A stretch of DNA of 64,000 bases. Source: Arthrobacter oryzae (lineage in GTDB: Bacteria > Actinomycetota > Actinomycetes > Actinomycetales > Micrococcaceae). The stretch spans positions 248,001 to 312,000 of the forward strand of contig NZ_RBIR01000002.1 in the NCBI RefSeq assembly GCF_003634095.1, written 5' to 3'. This document shows positions 40,978-49,771 of this stretch, in pieces. Made by a program: the position numbers and the translations under genes. The notes beneath the pieces are model-generated. The model worked only from the letters and a program-made list of their open reading frames with translations, did no database searches and was not told the origin of the DNA. Every line of letters begins with the position of its first letter. Positions within the stretch are counted from its first letter, which is position 1.

Positions 40978-43900
40978 TTACTGCCTTCTCCCGGAGTCGG
41001 TCGCTTCGCCCTGCCTCCCGGCAGTGCGGGGGGACTGCGCCTCGTGGCCGGCGAATTCCTGCTCGGCAGGTTCCGCCGGTAAGAACACAAGCCCCTCCGA
41101 GGCCCGTGCATCATCAATCGCCAGATGCTCAACGTCGTCATCGAAGAAACCGTGCGTTGCCCGGAGCCGGCTGGACACGGCAGGCTTCTCCAACCCGAGG
41201 CAGCCCCCAATCCGGTCGGCGCAGGCCGAGGGATCGGTGAACACCTCTATGGTCCATAGCGGCATATACCGCCAGCCAAGGCGCTCCAGGAGCTGCGGCC
41301 GGAGCCTGCTGCGTTCGCGGACGCTCATCCGCCGGTAGTGGCCGGTGCCGTCAGACTCTATTGCCACAGGCCGGGGAATTTCCGCATCGTCCTGTCCGAT
41401 CGTGGTCATAGGATCGGCGGCAGCGACCATGTTGAGGGCCCCGTCGTACTGGTGCCACACCCGTGCGCCGCGGGCCCGGAGCCGGTCGCCCAGGTCTGCC
41501 ACGAGCGGGTCTGCGCCGAGGGCCTGCTCGCTGGCAGCGGCCCGGGAGGCAGGGCTGCCGAGATCCGAATTGCCGGCAATTTCACGGTCCAGCAGCTGGT
41601 AGAAGTCCACGGCGCCGTGGCTGAGCCGGCTGACGTCAAGGTCCTCGGGGCGGAAGCAGCTGAGCACATGCAGGGATCGGCGTGCGCGCGTCATTGCCAG
41701 GGCGAATTTGGCGCGTCCCCCGTCGGCGGACAGCGGGCCGAGGCTGTGAAGGGTGCGCCCGTGCGGTGTGCGGCCATAGCCCGGGGAGAAAATGACATGG
41801 TCGCGGACCAAGCCTTGGGCCCGTTCCAGGTCCACCACACGGAAAGACTCGTCCCCGGCCGTGAAGAAACTGCCGAGCATGGGGTAGTTGGGCAGCTGGG
41901 CCCGGATGGCCTCGCCGATCCGGGCGGCATGGCGAAGACTGCCGGTGACGACAGCCAGCGAGGTCCGCGGCCGGAGCCGGGCGTGCTCAAAGACGAGCTC
42001 CACCGCCCGGTTCACTTCGGCCACGACCGACTCAACGCCGTCGTGGTCGGCGCTGGGAAGCCCGGTGCCGTCGGGAAGATATTCCACGCTCAAGGCACGG
42101 TCCAGTCCGGTGGCGGATTGTCCTTCCGGGAGCCGGGTGAGTTCCCCGCCGTAGAATCCCTTGCTGAGCTGGCGCACCAGATCTTCATCCACCGCGCGGT
42201 AAACGGTCCTCAGGTTCCACACGGGCAGCACTGCGGAGAGCGCTCGGTACGCGCTGTCGACGCTCTGATAAGAGCTCTCCCCCGCGGCCAGCCGTTCGAC
42301 CCCCACCGTGAAGCTCCGGGGGCTGGCGATCTGATCGTCGCCGAAGGCGATGACCTGCCGGGCACGGGCGATGGCCGGCAGGACGGCCTGCAGGGACGTT
42401 GTCTCGGCGTCGAGGATTACGACGGCGTCAAAGGTCTGCTCGATCGGCAGTACCCCGGTCAGGAGGTAGGGGCTGACGGAGCACACGGGCACCAGCGTGG
42501 GCAACAGTTCCTGCGCCTGGCCGCTCAGCGCTGACAGTGTTACCCGGCCGTCCTTCAGCAGGCTGCGCAGCAGCTCGGCCTGGCGCGGGTACGTTGCGAT
42601 TGCCACGCGCCAGCGCTCGGAGAGATTCCATCGCAGCCGGGCGGCGCCGCTGGCGACATGGGCGTTGTCCGCAAGCCTGTACTCCGCCTCCAGCTGGCGA
42701 AGGGCGTCGCCGTCGGACATGGCCAGGTAGTCGTCTCCGCTGATCATGGCTTCGAGCGCCGACTGCCACCAGGCCAGCTCCAGTTCCGCGGTCACAGAGT
42801 CTTCCGAAACCTCACGCTCGGCGAGGTCCGCGAGCAGCTCGCCCAGGCCATGTTCGCGCATGCTCTCGACAAGCAGTGTGCGCTCCGGGAGGGTTTCCAG
42901 GGTTGCGGTGTCGGCGACGAGGCGCTGCACCCGGCTCAGGAGTTCGTCGTAGGGCGCGCTCTCCAACTCGCCGCCGGCGGCGGTGTGTTCAACTGCCTGG
43001 CCCAGTTCAGCCAGTTCCGCGTCAAGCTCCCGGTAGAGGCCGGAGATCTCGGCCAGCCCGGACGGCACGGCCGGGTGCCGTTGGGTCGTCGCATAGCCGG
43101 ACCAGGCCGCGCGCTGCTCTTGCACCAGGACCAGGGAGCTATGCAGGTCCGCGATGTGCACGCCGGGCCTGACATATTCCTTGGCTACCCTGCGCAGACG
43201 GGACCGCTGCATGGACGGCATCTCGATGCCCCGTTCGCGGCGCCAGGCGGAAGACGCCGTGGCCGAGATCAGGTCGTGGACGGGCCGGTCAAAAATGTCG
43301 GGGGTGAACTTGTCCAGGCTTTCGCGGACGGCGACAAGGAGCTCGATCTGGCCGCCCCACTCGGCGAAAGTCCCGCCGAGACGGATCTCGGCGTGTTCCG
43401 CGACACCGTCCATGCGGCCGCGCAGCAGCGGGAGCTTCTCCGCCACGGACTGGGCAACCTTTTGTGCTTCCTGCGTCTCCTTGCGCGTCAGCAGGCGCGC
43501 TCCATGCCAGGGGCTGGTGGTCGACGCGCGGCTAAAGCCGCCGAGTTCCGCGGCGCGGCGGAGCCGGCCGGCGAGTTCCTCGCGGTCCCGGATGTTATCC
43601 AGGACGCTGCGCTTGAGCCTGACGGTCGTGGCCGGCGCCGGCTGGATGGAGGTCAGTTCGGCCAGGGACTGCATGGCCTCGTACGGCGAACACCCCCAGC
43701 GGTCCCGGACGTTGTGCAGCGAGGCCACGTGGTCCATCAAGGCGTGGCGGTGCCCGGTGAGGGTGGCGTGCAGGTTGCTAAGTTGCGGCTGGAGCGATTT
43801 CTCGTTCCGGACGATCGCCCGGACCAGCTGCCCTTTGAGCTGCAGTGGACTGGCCTGGCCGGTGAGCTGCAGGAGCAGTGAATCGAGACCAAGGCCCTCC

Positions 43901-45084
43901 AGCTGTGTGGAGATCTCGGCGAGGCTGGCCCGCCTGTCGCCTACCACCAGCACGGTTTTGCCCTCGTCCACGAGGGCGCCGATGGAGTTCATGGCGGTCT
44001 GGGTCTGGCCTGTGCCCGGCGGGCTGCTGACCACCAGAGAATCTCCGGCCCGGACGGCATCGATGACGTATTGCTGGTCCGTGTCGGCGTCGAGAAGCAG
44101 GAGCTCGTCGGCGGGATCGCGATGGTCCGTGCTGGGGAAGCGGCCGGGATCGACCGCGGGCACGTCGACGTGCTCGCCGGAACCGGCCCGTGCCAGGGCG
44201 GTGACGATGGGGTTGTTCTGGTTGATCCACGGATCGTCCAGGTTGCCCGAGAGGTCGGCGAACGTGGACACGAGCAGATTGTGCTCGACCTCGGCGCCGT
44301 GGATCGGCTGGACCAGGGTGCCCAGACGCTCCAGGACGGGCTGGGGGTCGTAGCGGGCCGTGCTGTATGCCATCCGCGTCACCGCGTTCACGTCAAAGAC
44401 GATCCCGTGGACTGATTTCAGGTGCCGGACCAGAGCCGGGTTGATTTGCGCCTGCTCGGTCAGTTGCAGTTCGTAGTCGTCCTCGCCAGGACGCACCGTG
44501 AGGGAGATCGCGGCGAGCATGACCGGGGCGGAAACCCGCTGCGGTTTGCCGCCGACGGCGGATGTCCAGACCACCGTTCCGGCGGAGAAATACCCGGCGT
44601 CGATGCCGCGGTCGTTGGCCAGTTCGAAGATCTTGGAGCGCAGGTTGCGTGAGGCCCGGGCCGCAATAACGTACTGCTGGCGGTCCCGGATCAGGGTTGA
44701 GAGCCGGGTGCGCCGGCCTGCCATAAGCTGGGCCAGCCCCGACGGATGGGCATGGGTCAGGTCAATTGAGCCTTCGGGCGTCTTGGTGAAGCGCAGCATC
44801 GTATCTGCTCCGGTGACGGGTTTGAGCCCCGACAGCCATTTCCTGAACTCCTCGGAGCCCTCGGGGTGGCCTTGACCAACTGACACTGCTGCCTTCTTTT
44901 CTGTGCTCGACTTCTCTGCGCCGGACTTCTCGGTGCCGGCTTTCTCCGCGCCGGTCCGTGACGGGCTCGACCGGGGCGCGTTCGTCTGAACGCTTGTCTG
45001 TGTTGCGTCCGCGCTTTCCCCGGCCGCGTATCGTGTGTTCGCGGTTGCTTGGCTTCCGCGGGACGCTCTGGACCATACCGGCAT
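40978..45084 (-). CDS. Giant SF1-helicase-like protein with C-terminal REase-like domain; altered ATPase motifs
   Basis: 1368 aa. After a Ser/Thr/Lys-rich N-terminus, an AAA_11/AAA_12-type SF1 helicase core spans about residues 290-1190, with helical insertions. The P-loop reads PPGTGQTQT (residues about 354-362), with Gln360 where lysine is expected. Motif II reads ILDAETTS (Asp892, Glu894) rather than DEA(S/A)Q, and motif III is GDDQIASP. Motifs V/VI are well kept ('GYGRTPHGRTLHSLGPLS', 'MTRARRSLHVLSC'). The C-terminus resembles the Vsr-like MTES_1575-type nuclease: 'AIESDGTGHYRR' (Glu1243, Asp1245), 'LLERLGWRYMPLWTIEVFTDP'. Probably a DNA-processing or defence-type protein. Confidence 0.82.
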   Translation of the reverse strand: MPVWSRASRGSQATANTRYAAGESADATQTSVQTNAPRSSPSRTGAEKAGTEKSGAEKSSTEKKAAVSVGQGHPEGSEEFRKWLSGLKPVTGADTMLRFTKTPEGSIDLTHAHPSGLAQLMAGRRTRLSTLIRDRQQYVIAARASRNLRSKIFELANDRGIDAGYFSAGTVVWTSAVGGKPQRVSAPVMLAAISLTVRPGEDDYELQLTEQAQINPALVRHLKSVHGIVFDVNAVTRMAYSTARYDPQPVLERLGTLVQPIHGAEVEHNLLVSTFADLSGNLDDPWINQNNPIVTALARAGSGEHVDVPAVDPGRFPSTDHRDPADELLLLDADTDQQYVIDAVRAGDSLVVSSPPGTGQTQTAMNSIGALVDEGKTVLVVGDRRASLAEISTQLEGLGLDSLLLQLTGQASPLQLKGQLVRAIVRNEKSLQPQLSNLHATLTGHRHALMDHVASLHNVRDRWGCSPYEAMQSLAELTSIQPAPATTVRLKRSVLDNIRDREELAGRLRRAAELGGFSRASTTSPWHGARLLTRKETQEAQKVAQSVAEKLPLLRGRMDGVAEHAEIRLGGTFAEWGGQIELLVAVRESLDKFTPDIFDRPVHDLISATASSAWRRERGIEMPSMQRSRLRRVAKEYVRPGVHIADLHSSLVLVQEQRAAWSGYATTQRHPAVPSGLAEISGLYRELDAELAELGQAVEHTAAGGELESAPYDELLSRVQRLVADTATLETLPERTLLVESMREHGLGELLADLAEREVSEDSVTAELELAWWQSALEAMISGDDYLAMSDGDALRQLEAEYRLADNAHVASGAARLRWNLSERWRVAIATYPRQAELLRSLLKDGRVTLSALSGQAQELLPTLVPVCSVSPYLLTGVLPIEQTFDAVVILDAETTSLQAVLPAIARARQVIAFGDDQIASPRSFTVGVERLAAGESSYQSVDSAYRALSAVLPVWNLRTVYRAVDEDLVRQLSKGFYGGELTRLPEGQSATGLDRALSVEYLPDGTGLPSADHDGVESVVAEVNRAVELVFEHARLRPRTSLAVVTGSLRHAARIGEAIRAQLPNYPMLGSFFTAGDESFRVVDLERAQGLVRDHVIFSPGYGRTPHGRTLHSLGPLSADGGRAKFALAMTRARRSLHVLSCFRPEDLDVSRLSHGAVDFYQLLDREIAGNSDLGSPASRAAASEQALGADPLVADLGDRLRARGARVWHQYDGALNMVAAADPMTTIGQDDAEIPRPVAIESDGTGHYRRMSVRERSRLRPQLLERLGWRYMPLWTIEVFTDPSACADRIGGCLGLEKPAVSSRLRATHGFFDDDVEHLAIDDARASEGLVFLPAEPAEQEFAGHEAQSPRTAGRQGEATDSGRRQ

Positions 45085-45091
45085 GCATTCG

Positions 45092-45097
45092 AGGGTA
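45092..45097 (-). promoter_or_regulatory. -10 box of helicase-like gene (TACCCT, 7 nt before ATG)
   Basis: TACCCT-N7-ATG 45084. No RBS. Confidence 0.4.
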
Positions 45098-45193
45098 GCC
45101 CGAATCCCCTGCCTGTGCGGGGCCGCAACACTGGACGGCGCAAAATTCAGCCCGAATTGCCAGGATCAACCCGGATTGTCAGCAACAAAATGA

Positions 45194-45221
45194 AATGGCC
45201 GGCCTCGAAAGGCCGGCCATT
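45194..45221 (-). terminator. Intrinsic terminator after guaA
   Basis: 12-bp stem AATGGCCGGCCT / AGGCCGGCCATT with loop CGAA, 8 bases after the guaA stop and followed on the minus strand by TTCATTTTGTTG. Confidence 0.9.
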
Positions 45222-45228
45222 CACATTC

Positions 45229-46818
45229 TTATTCCCACTCGATGGTTCCCGGCGGCTTGCTGGTCACGTCCAGCACCACCCGGTTGACGCCGTCCACCTC
45301 GTTGGTGATCCGGTTGGATATCCGGGCCAGCAGATCGTAGGGCAGCCGCGACCAGTCGGCGGTCATGGCGTCCTCGGACGACACCGGACGGAGCACGATC
45401 GGGTGTCCGTAAGTGCGGCCGTCGCCCTGGACGCCGACGCTGCGGACGTCTGCCAGCAGCACCACGGGCATCTGCCAGACCTCATTGTCGAGGCCGGCCG
45501 CGGTCAGTTCGGCGCGGGCGATCGCGTCGGCCTTGCGCAGCAGGTCCAGGCGTTCCTTGGTGACGTCGCCGACGATCCGGATGCCGAGGCCGGGTCCGGG
45601 GAAGGGCTGGCGGCCGACGATTTCCTGCGGGAGTCCGAGTTGGGCACCGACGGCGCGGACCTCATCCTTGAACAGGGCGCGCAGCGGCTCCACGAGTTCA
45701 AACTGCAGGTCCTCGGGCAGGCCGCCCACGTTGTGGTGGCTCTTGATGTTGGCCGCACCTTCGCCACCGCCCGATTCGACGACGTCGGGGTACAGGGTGC
45801 CTTGGACCAGGAACTTGATCTTTTCACCGTGCGCTGCCGCCTCGGCGATAATTGCCAGTTCAGCTTCCTCAAAGGCGCGGATGAATTCGCGGCCAATGAT
45901 CTTGCGCTTGGTCTCGGGATCGCTGACGCCGGCCAGGGCGCTCAGGAAGCGCTCCTGCTCGTTGGCGACATAGAGCTTCACGCCGGTGGCGGCGACAAAG
46001 TCGCGTTCGACCTGTTCGGCCTCGCCCTCGCGCAGCAGGCCATGGTCCACGAACACACAGGTCAGCTGATCGCCGACGGCGCGCTGGACCAAGGCGGCGG
46101 CAACGGCAGAGTCAACGCCGCCGGACAGGCCACAGATGACCCGGGCGTCGCCGATCTGTTCGCGGATCCGGTCAACCTGCTCCTCGAGGATGTTGCCGGC
46201 GGTCCAGTTCGGTTCCAGCTTGGCGCCCTTGAAGAGGAAGTTCTCCAGGACCTGCTGGCCGTAGGCCGAGTGCTTCACTTCGGGGTGCCACTGGACGCCG
46301 TAGAGGCACTTCTCTTCGTTGGCGAACGCAGCTACTTCGGCGCCTGCCGTCGTCGCGAGGACTTCGAAGCCCTCGGGGGCCTCGTGGACGGAGTCGCCGT
46401 GGCTCATCCAGGTGCTCTGATGCTGAGGCATGCCGGCCAGGATGGACCGGCCTTCACCAATCGTGGTGGTCTCCGTGGAGCCGTACTCGCGGAGTCCCGT
46501 CTGGGCCACCTTGCCGCCGAGGGCATTCGCCATGGCCTGGAAGCCGTAGCAGATGCCGAAGACCGGAACGCCGGCCTCGAAGAGATCGGCGCCTACGCTG
46601 GGGGCGCCGTCAGCGTATACGCTGGCAGGGCCGCCCGAGAGGATGATGGCAGCGGGGTTCTTGGCCAGCAGTTGCTCGGTGCTGTAGGTATGCGGAACCA
46701 CTTCCGAATACACATTCGCTTCCCGGACGCGGCGGGCAATCAGCTGCGCGTACTGGGCACCATAGTCAACAACCAGAACGGGCCTGTGGGACGTCTGGGA
46801 TGCAGTGGGAGTAGTCAC
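45229..46818 (-). CDS. guaA: GMP synthase (glutamine-hydrolysing)
   Basis: 529-aa two-domain enzyme making GMP from XMP. The N-terminal class I glutamine amidotransferase (about 12-205) has nucleophile Cys90 (GICYGFQ), 'GVQWHPEV', and the SGGPASVY oxyanion region. The ATP-pyrophosphatase domain has P-loop '[12 protein letters not shown]' near residue 230, and the GMP-synthase dimerisation domain ends with the invariant 'KPPGTIEWE'. GTG 46818 has TAGTCT 6 bases upstream and no RBS. Transcribed alone. Confidence 0.97.
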   Translation of the reverse strand: MTTPTASQTSHRPVLVVDYGAQYAQLIARRVREANVYSEVVPHTYSTEQLLAKNPAAIILSGGPASVYADGAPSVGADLFEAGVPVFGICYGFQAMANALGGKVAQTGLREYGSTETTTIGEGRSILAGMPQHQSTWMSHGDSVHEAPEGFEVLATTAGAEVAAFANEEKCLYGVQWHPEVKHSAYGQQVLENFLFKGAKLEPNWTAGNILEEQVDRIREQIGDARVICGLSGGVDSAVAAALVQRAVGDQLTCVFVDHGLLREGEAEQVERDFVAATGVKLYVANEQERFLSALAGVSDPETKRKIIGREFIRAFEEAELAIIAEAAAHGEKIKFLVQGTLYPDVVESGGGEGAANIKSHHNVGGLPEDLQFELVEPLRALFKDEVRAVGAQLGLPQEIVGRQPFPGPGLGIRIVGDVTKERLDLLRKADAIARAELTAAGLDNEVWQMPVVLLADVRSVGVQGDGRTYGHPIVLRPVSSEDAMTADWSRLPYDLLARISNRITNEVDGVNRVVLDVTSKPPGTIEWE

Positions 46819-46824
46819 CCCACA

Positions 46825-46830
46825 AGACTA
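46825..46830 (-). promoter_or_regulatory. -10 box of guaA (TAGTCT, 6 nt before GTG)
   Basis: TAGTCT-N6-GTG 46818. Confidence 0.5.
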
Positions 46831-46955
46831 CTTTGCCCCGCTGCCCGCCCGCACATTGAGAAGCCCCTGCGGGCCACGAATCGCCCCCGGGGTAAGCGAA
46901 CTCACACGCCCGACGGCGGCCCCCCGCGGGGTGCCCCGGTCCACGAAGGCTGGAG

Positions 46956-47007
46956 TCAGTGCTGCTGGCGCCGCTTGAGTCAGTACCTCTGGGGTCAGTA
47001 CCGCTGG
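46956..47007. repeat. Short repeat overlapping the DUF3817 gene stop
   Basis: TCAGTNCNNCTGG at 46956-46968, 46980-46992 and 46995-47007. The last copy holds the stop codon, so the C-terminal codons (QRY-stop) are echoed just downstream. Confidence 0.6.
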
Positions 47008-47504
47008 GGTGCCTGCGGGTTCGCCGCGAGTTCCGCCTCGACCTCGGCATGGAACCTCTTCTCGACGAAGAAGGACAGGAACGGCACGACGCCGCCCAGG
47101 GCCAGGACCACCAGTTTGCCGAACGGCCAGCGCATGAGCGACCACAGCCGGAAGTCAGAAATCAGGTAGACAACGTACATCCAGCCGTGCACGATCAGGA
47201 CGGCTATGGAGAGGTTGACTCCCCCGATCACTCCCGGCGGTTCGGCATCGGCGAAGCCCAGGCCGAACGGCTGTCCGGTGACGGCGTCGGTGCCGCCGGC
47301 GAAGAGGTACTGTCCGAAGCCGTACCGGGCGACCAGCTCGGCGCACAGCAGAAGCAGCATGGAGCCCGTCAGGTAGGCCATCACCTTGTAGAACTTGAGG
47401 GCGGACCGGATTTGGGCCTCGGTGCCGCCGAAGCGTCGCTTCTTGCCGGCGGCCCCCGCGCCGTTGGTTGATGGCGGCTGGATGGCGGGCTGGGGCTCGA
47501 TCAT
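46995..47504 (-). CDS. DUF3817 family membrane protein
   Basis: 169 aa. A polar N-terminus of about 30 residues precedes three membrane segments (about 38-58, 92-112, 128-148). It carries family motifs 'ALKFYKVMAYLTGSMLLLL', 'LIVHGWMYVVYLISDFRLWSLMRWPFG' and 'ALGGVVPFLSFFVE'. These proteins accompany SURF1 or cytochrome oxidase genes in many actinobacteria and have no proven role. The ATG overlaps the SURF1 stop by four bases (ATGA), indicating coupling. Confidence 0.92.
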   Translation of the reverse strand: MIEPQPAIQPPSTNGAGAAGKKRRFGGTEAQIRSALKFYKVMAYLTGSMLLLLCAELVARYGFGQYLFAGGTDAVTGQPFGLGFADAEPPGVIGGVNLSIAVLIVHGWMYVVYLISDFRLWSLMRWPFGKLVVLALGGVVPFLSFFVEKRFHAEVEAELAANPQAPQRY

Positions 47505-48475
47505 GATTGCACTCTCGGGTCGGTGGGATGGGTGGCGGTGCTATAGGGATCTGCGGGATGTGCTGCGCTTGTGTTCGGTTCGACGGGGTTGTGCCCGGCT
47601 GGGTTCCCACCGGCGGCGGGCTGTGCGGCCGGAAACGCGTCGGCCCGGCGCTGTTGTCCTTCGGAAGCGCCCGGGTCATGGCCCGACTCTTCGTCGTCCA
47701 GCGCGTCTTCGAGGTCGCGGCGGTAGTCGTCTTTCACGAGTCTCCACCAGATGAACAGCGCGAAGCCGGCGAAGACCACCCATTCCACGGAGTAGAAGAG
47801 GTTAAGCCAATTCACTTGCTGGGCCGGCGGCTGCGGGCCTATCAGGAGGGGTTTGACGGCACCGCTGCTGGCGGGGGCCCCGACATCGGCTCCGGCGGAG
47901 AGTTCGGTCCTCGCGGCGACGAAGCCCGGGTAGCTGCTGATATTCCAGTCGTTGATGAGCTCGGCGACCGAGACTGCGCTGACACGGCCGGGACCGGGGT
48001 CTGTGTGCGGCAGCGGCGACTCGGATGGCAGCAACCGTCCGGTCAGTTCGATAGTGCCCGTGGGCGGCGCCACGGCGTCCGCGGGATCCGCGACCCAGCC
48101 GCGGGCGACCGGAATCCAGGTCTGGGGTGTGGCCCCCGCGCCCTTTAGGACGGGAGCGTTCTTGACGGCAAAGGCGGACACGATCCAGTAGCCCTTGGCA
48201 CCGTCGTTGAGCCGGTCCGGAACGAGGACCTGCTTTTGTGGGTCGTAGCTTCCCGTGGCGGAGACAATCTGGTCCGCCACCGAACCTGGGAAGAATCCTC
48301 CCGGCTGCAGGACCGAGGTGAGCTCGCGCGGGTCCTCTGTTGTGGTGGAAACCGGGGTTTCCGGCTGCGTTGAACGGCCAAACTGCCACTGGCTGAGCAG
48401 CACAAACACCCCGGAAATGGCAATCGCGAACACGAGTCCTGCGATCCAGCGGGGTTTAAGGGCAGTTTTCAGCAC
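47501..48475 (-). CDS. SURF1-family cytochrome oxidase biogenesis protein
   Basis: 324-aa membrane protein needed for cytochrome c oxidase maturation. An N-terminal segment (about 10-30, 'WIAGLVFAIAISGVFVLLSQWQF') and a C-terminal one (about 225-245, 'NLFYSVEWVVFAGFALFIWW') bracket the extracytoplasmic SURF1 domain ('GYWIVSAFAV', 'WIPVARGWVADP', 'TGRLLPSESP', 'VNWLNLFYSVEW'). The C-terminal 75 residues form a hydrophilic tail with repeated H-P-x-D/E-P groups. GTG 48475 has TACGGT 6 bases upstream, and AGAGG lies too close to act as RBS. Confidence 0.92.
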   Translation of the reverse strand: MLKTALKPRWIAGLVFAIAISGVFVLLSQWQFGRSTQPETPVSTTTEDPRELTSVLQPGGFFPGSVADQIVSATGSYDPQKQVLVPDRLNDGAKGYWIVSAFAVKNAPVLKGAGATPQTWIPVARGWVADPADAVAPPTGTIELTGRLLPSESPLPHTDPGPGRVSAVSVAELINDWNISSYPGFVAARTELSAGADVGAPASSGAVKPLLIGPQPPAQQVNWLNLFYSVEWVVFAGFALFIWWRLVKDDYRRDLEDALDDEESGHDPGASEGQQRRADAFPAAQPAAGGNPAGHNPVEPNTSAAHPADPYSTATHPTDPRVQS

Positions 48476-48799
48476 CTCTTAACCGTACTTCGTCCCCGTG
48501 TAGAACAGCGAAACGGGCACCGCGCCGGCTTCACCCCTCATTTGGGGGCGACGATCCGACGCGAACCCTTCCCAGGGCGCCTTGCCTACCGCCCAGAATG
48601 CTGGGCGGTATCCAAAGCAGGCACGCAGGCAGGGGTGTTGCGGCAATAGTCCTGGCGGCCGCGCCGCTGTGCTGCCGTGGTTCTGGCCGCGGCCGAGCCG
48701 TAATCATGCAGAGGTGGTCGTTACGCGGCGACGCCCGTACGCCAGTCACTATGCATTGGAACGGCTTTTCTGATGCCCCCGGACTCCTGACTGCGAACG
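48476..48799. other. Intergenic stretch between SURF1 and the accessory islet
   Basis: Holds the SURF1 promoter box and a perfect 10-bp hairpin, TACCGCCCAG-AATG-CTGGGCGGTA (48587-48610), which may end the minus-strand gene stopping at 48800. No gene supported. Confidence 0.5.
48482..48487 (-). promoter_or_regulatory. -10 box of SURF1 gene (TACGGT, 6 nt before GTG)
   Basis: TACGGT-N6-GTG 48475. Confidence 0.5.
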
Positions 48800-49651
48800 C
48801 TAGAGTCCGAGCGCCCGCAGCTCAAATTGGCTCGGGACAGAAACGTAACCGACCTTGACGTTACGGGAGCCCGGAGGCGCGAACAGGAGCCTATCTCCGC
48901 CGTTGCCCAACATCGTGAGGCTGACCGTGCCTTGGGGGGAGGATTCGAGCCACGGGCTCCTGAAGCTATACCTGATCCGGAAAATTCGGAGCGCCCCAGT
49001 CACATCCTCAGCTTCAAGAGTCACGGTAGTCGAGGATCTGAACTTCTCGAGTTGCTTTACGGTCGCTGTCACTTGCCGCCATGAGGACTCACCCTCCCCT
49101 ATTCGACGTGCGCCCCAATAGGAGACCCCGACGAGGACTAAGAGGTACCCAGAACCGAAAACCCAGCCGAGGCCCAGGAGTCCGACCATCCCAGGCAGCG
49201 AGCTCTGGAAGGTGTAATAGCCGTCGATGATTGGATCGACCGTATTCTCTTGATAGACGCTGATCGTTACCGTAGACCCCGACGACGGGGAACCTTTACA
49301 CGTCGTGTGCGTGTCAGAGGATGCAGTTATAGGCCGACCGTCGAGGGCATACTGGAGACCGACGATGCAGTGGTGGCCATCCACCGAATAAATGTCCCTC
49401 TTGTAGTAACCGTACTGGCTGGTGACGGTGGCGGGCACCTTCACATGGCTGCCCCAGACAGGGATCATGGCCCAAGAAAAGGCGACGACGGCAGTGACGG
49501 CTACTCCAGTGAAGAGAACGCCCGAAAAGACCACCAAGGCCACCAGACGACGCCGAACACTAGTCCCTTTCCATCGGGGCGGCTGCGCCCCGGGGAGCGG
49601 CTCTGCGCGTAGCCGGACGCCGTCGGGCAAAGGAATCGACTCGGAGGTCAC
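48800..49651 (-). CDS. DUF3592-like membrane protein of unknown function
   Basis: 283 aa. There are two main membrane regions (about 33-62 and 152-178) separated by an extracytoplasmic domain with 'KVPATVTSQYGYYKRDIYSVDGHHCIVGLQY' and 'GSPSSGSTVTISVYQENTVD', then a second cytoplasmic domain ('WRQVTATVKQLEKFRSSTTVTL'). The paired 'x-x-ATV-x' domains resemble DUF3592 proteins. G+C is lower than in neighbouring core genes. GTG 49651 has TACACT 6 bases upstream. It lies 120 bases downstream of the TIR gene on the same strand. Confidence 0.75.
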   Translation of the reverse strand: MTSESIPLPDGVRLRAEPLPGAQPPRWKGTSVRRRLVALVVFSGVLFTGVAVTAVVAFSWAMIPVWGSHVKVPATVTSQYGYYKRDIYSVDGHHCIVGLQYALDGRPITASSDTHTTCKGSPSSGSTVTISVYQENTVDPIIDGYYTFQSSLPGMVGLLGLGWVFGSGYLLVLVGVSYWGARRIGEGESSWRQVTATVKQLEKFRSSTTVTLEAEDVTGALRIFRIRYSFRSPWLESSPQGTVSLTMLGNGGDRLLFAPPGSRNVKVGYVSVPSQFELRALGL

Positions 49652-49657
49652 GGCATC

Positions 49658-49663
49658 AGTGTA
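49658..49663 (-). promoter_or_regulatory. -10 box of DUF3592-like gene (TACACT, 6 nt before GTG)
   Basis: TACACT-N6-GTG 49651, giving this gene its own promoter separate from the TIR gene. Confidence 0.45.
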
Positions 49664-49771
49664 GGGGCAATGTTCCCAACGCCGTTGGATACAACAAACT
49701 TCCCCTTCGATTCCTGCACGACACCATTACAAATTCGATGCCCCTACGGACGGCAATTCAGGCCTTCCGAG

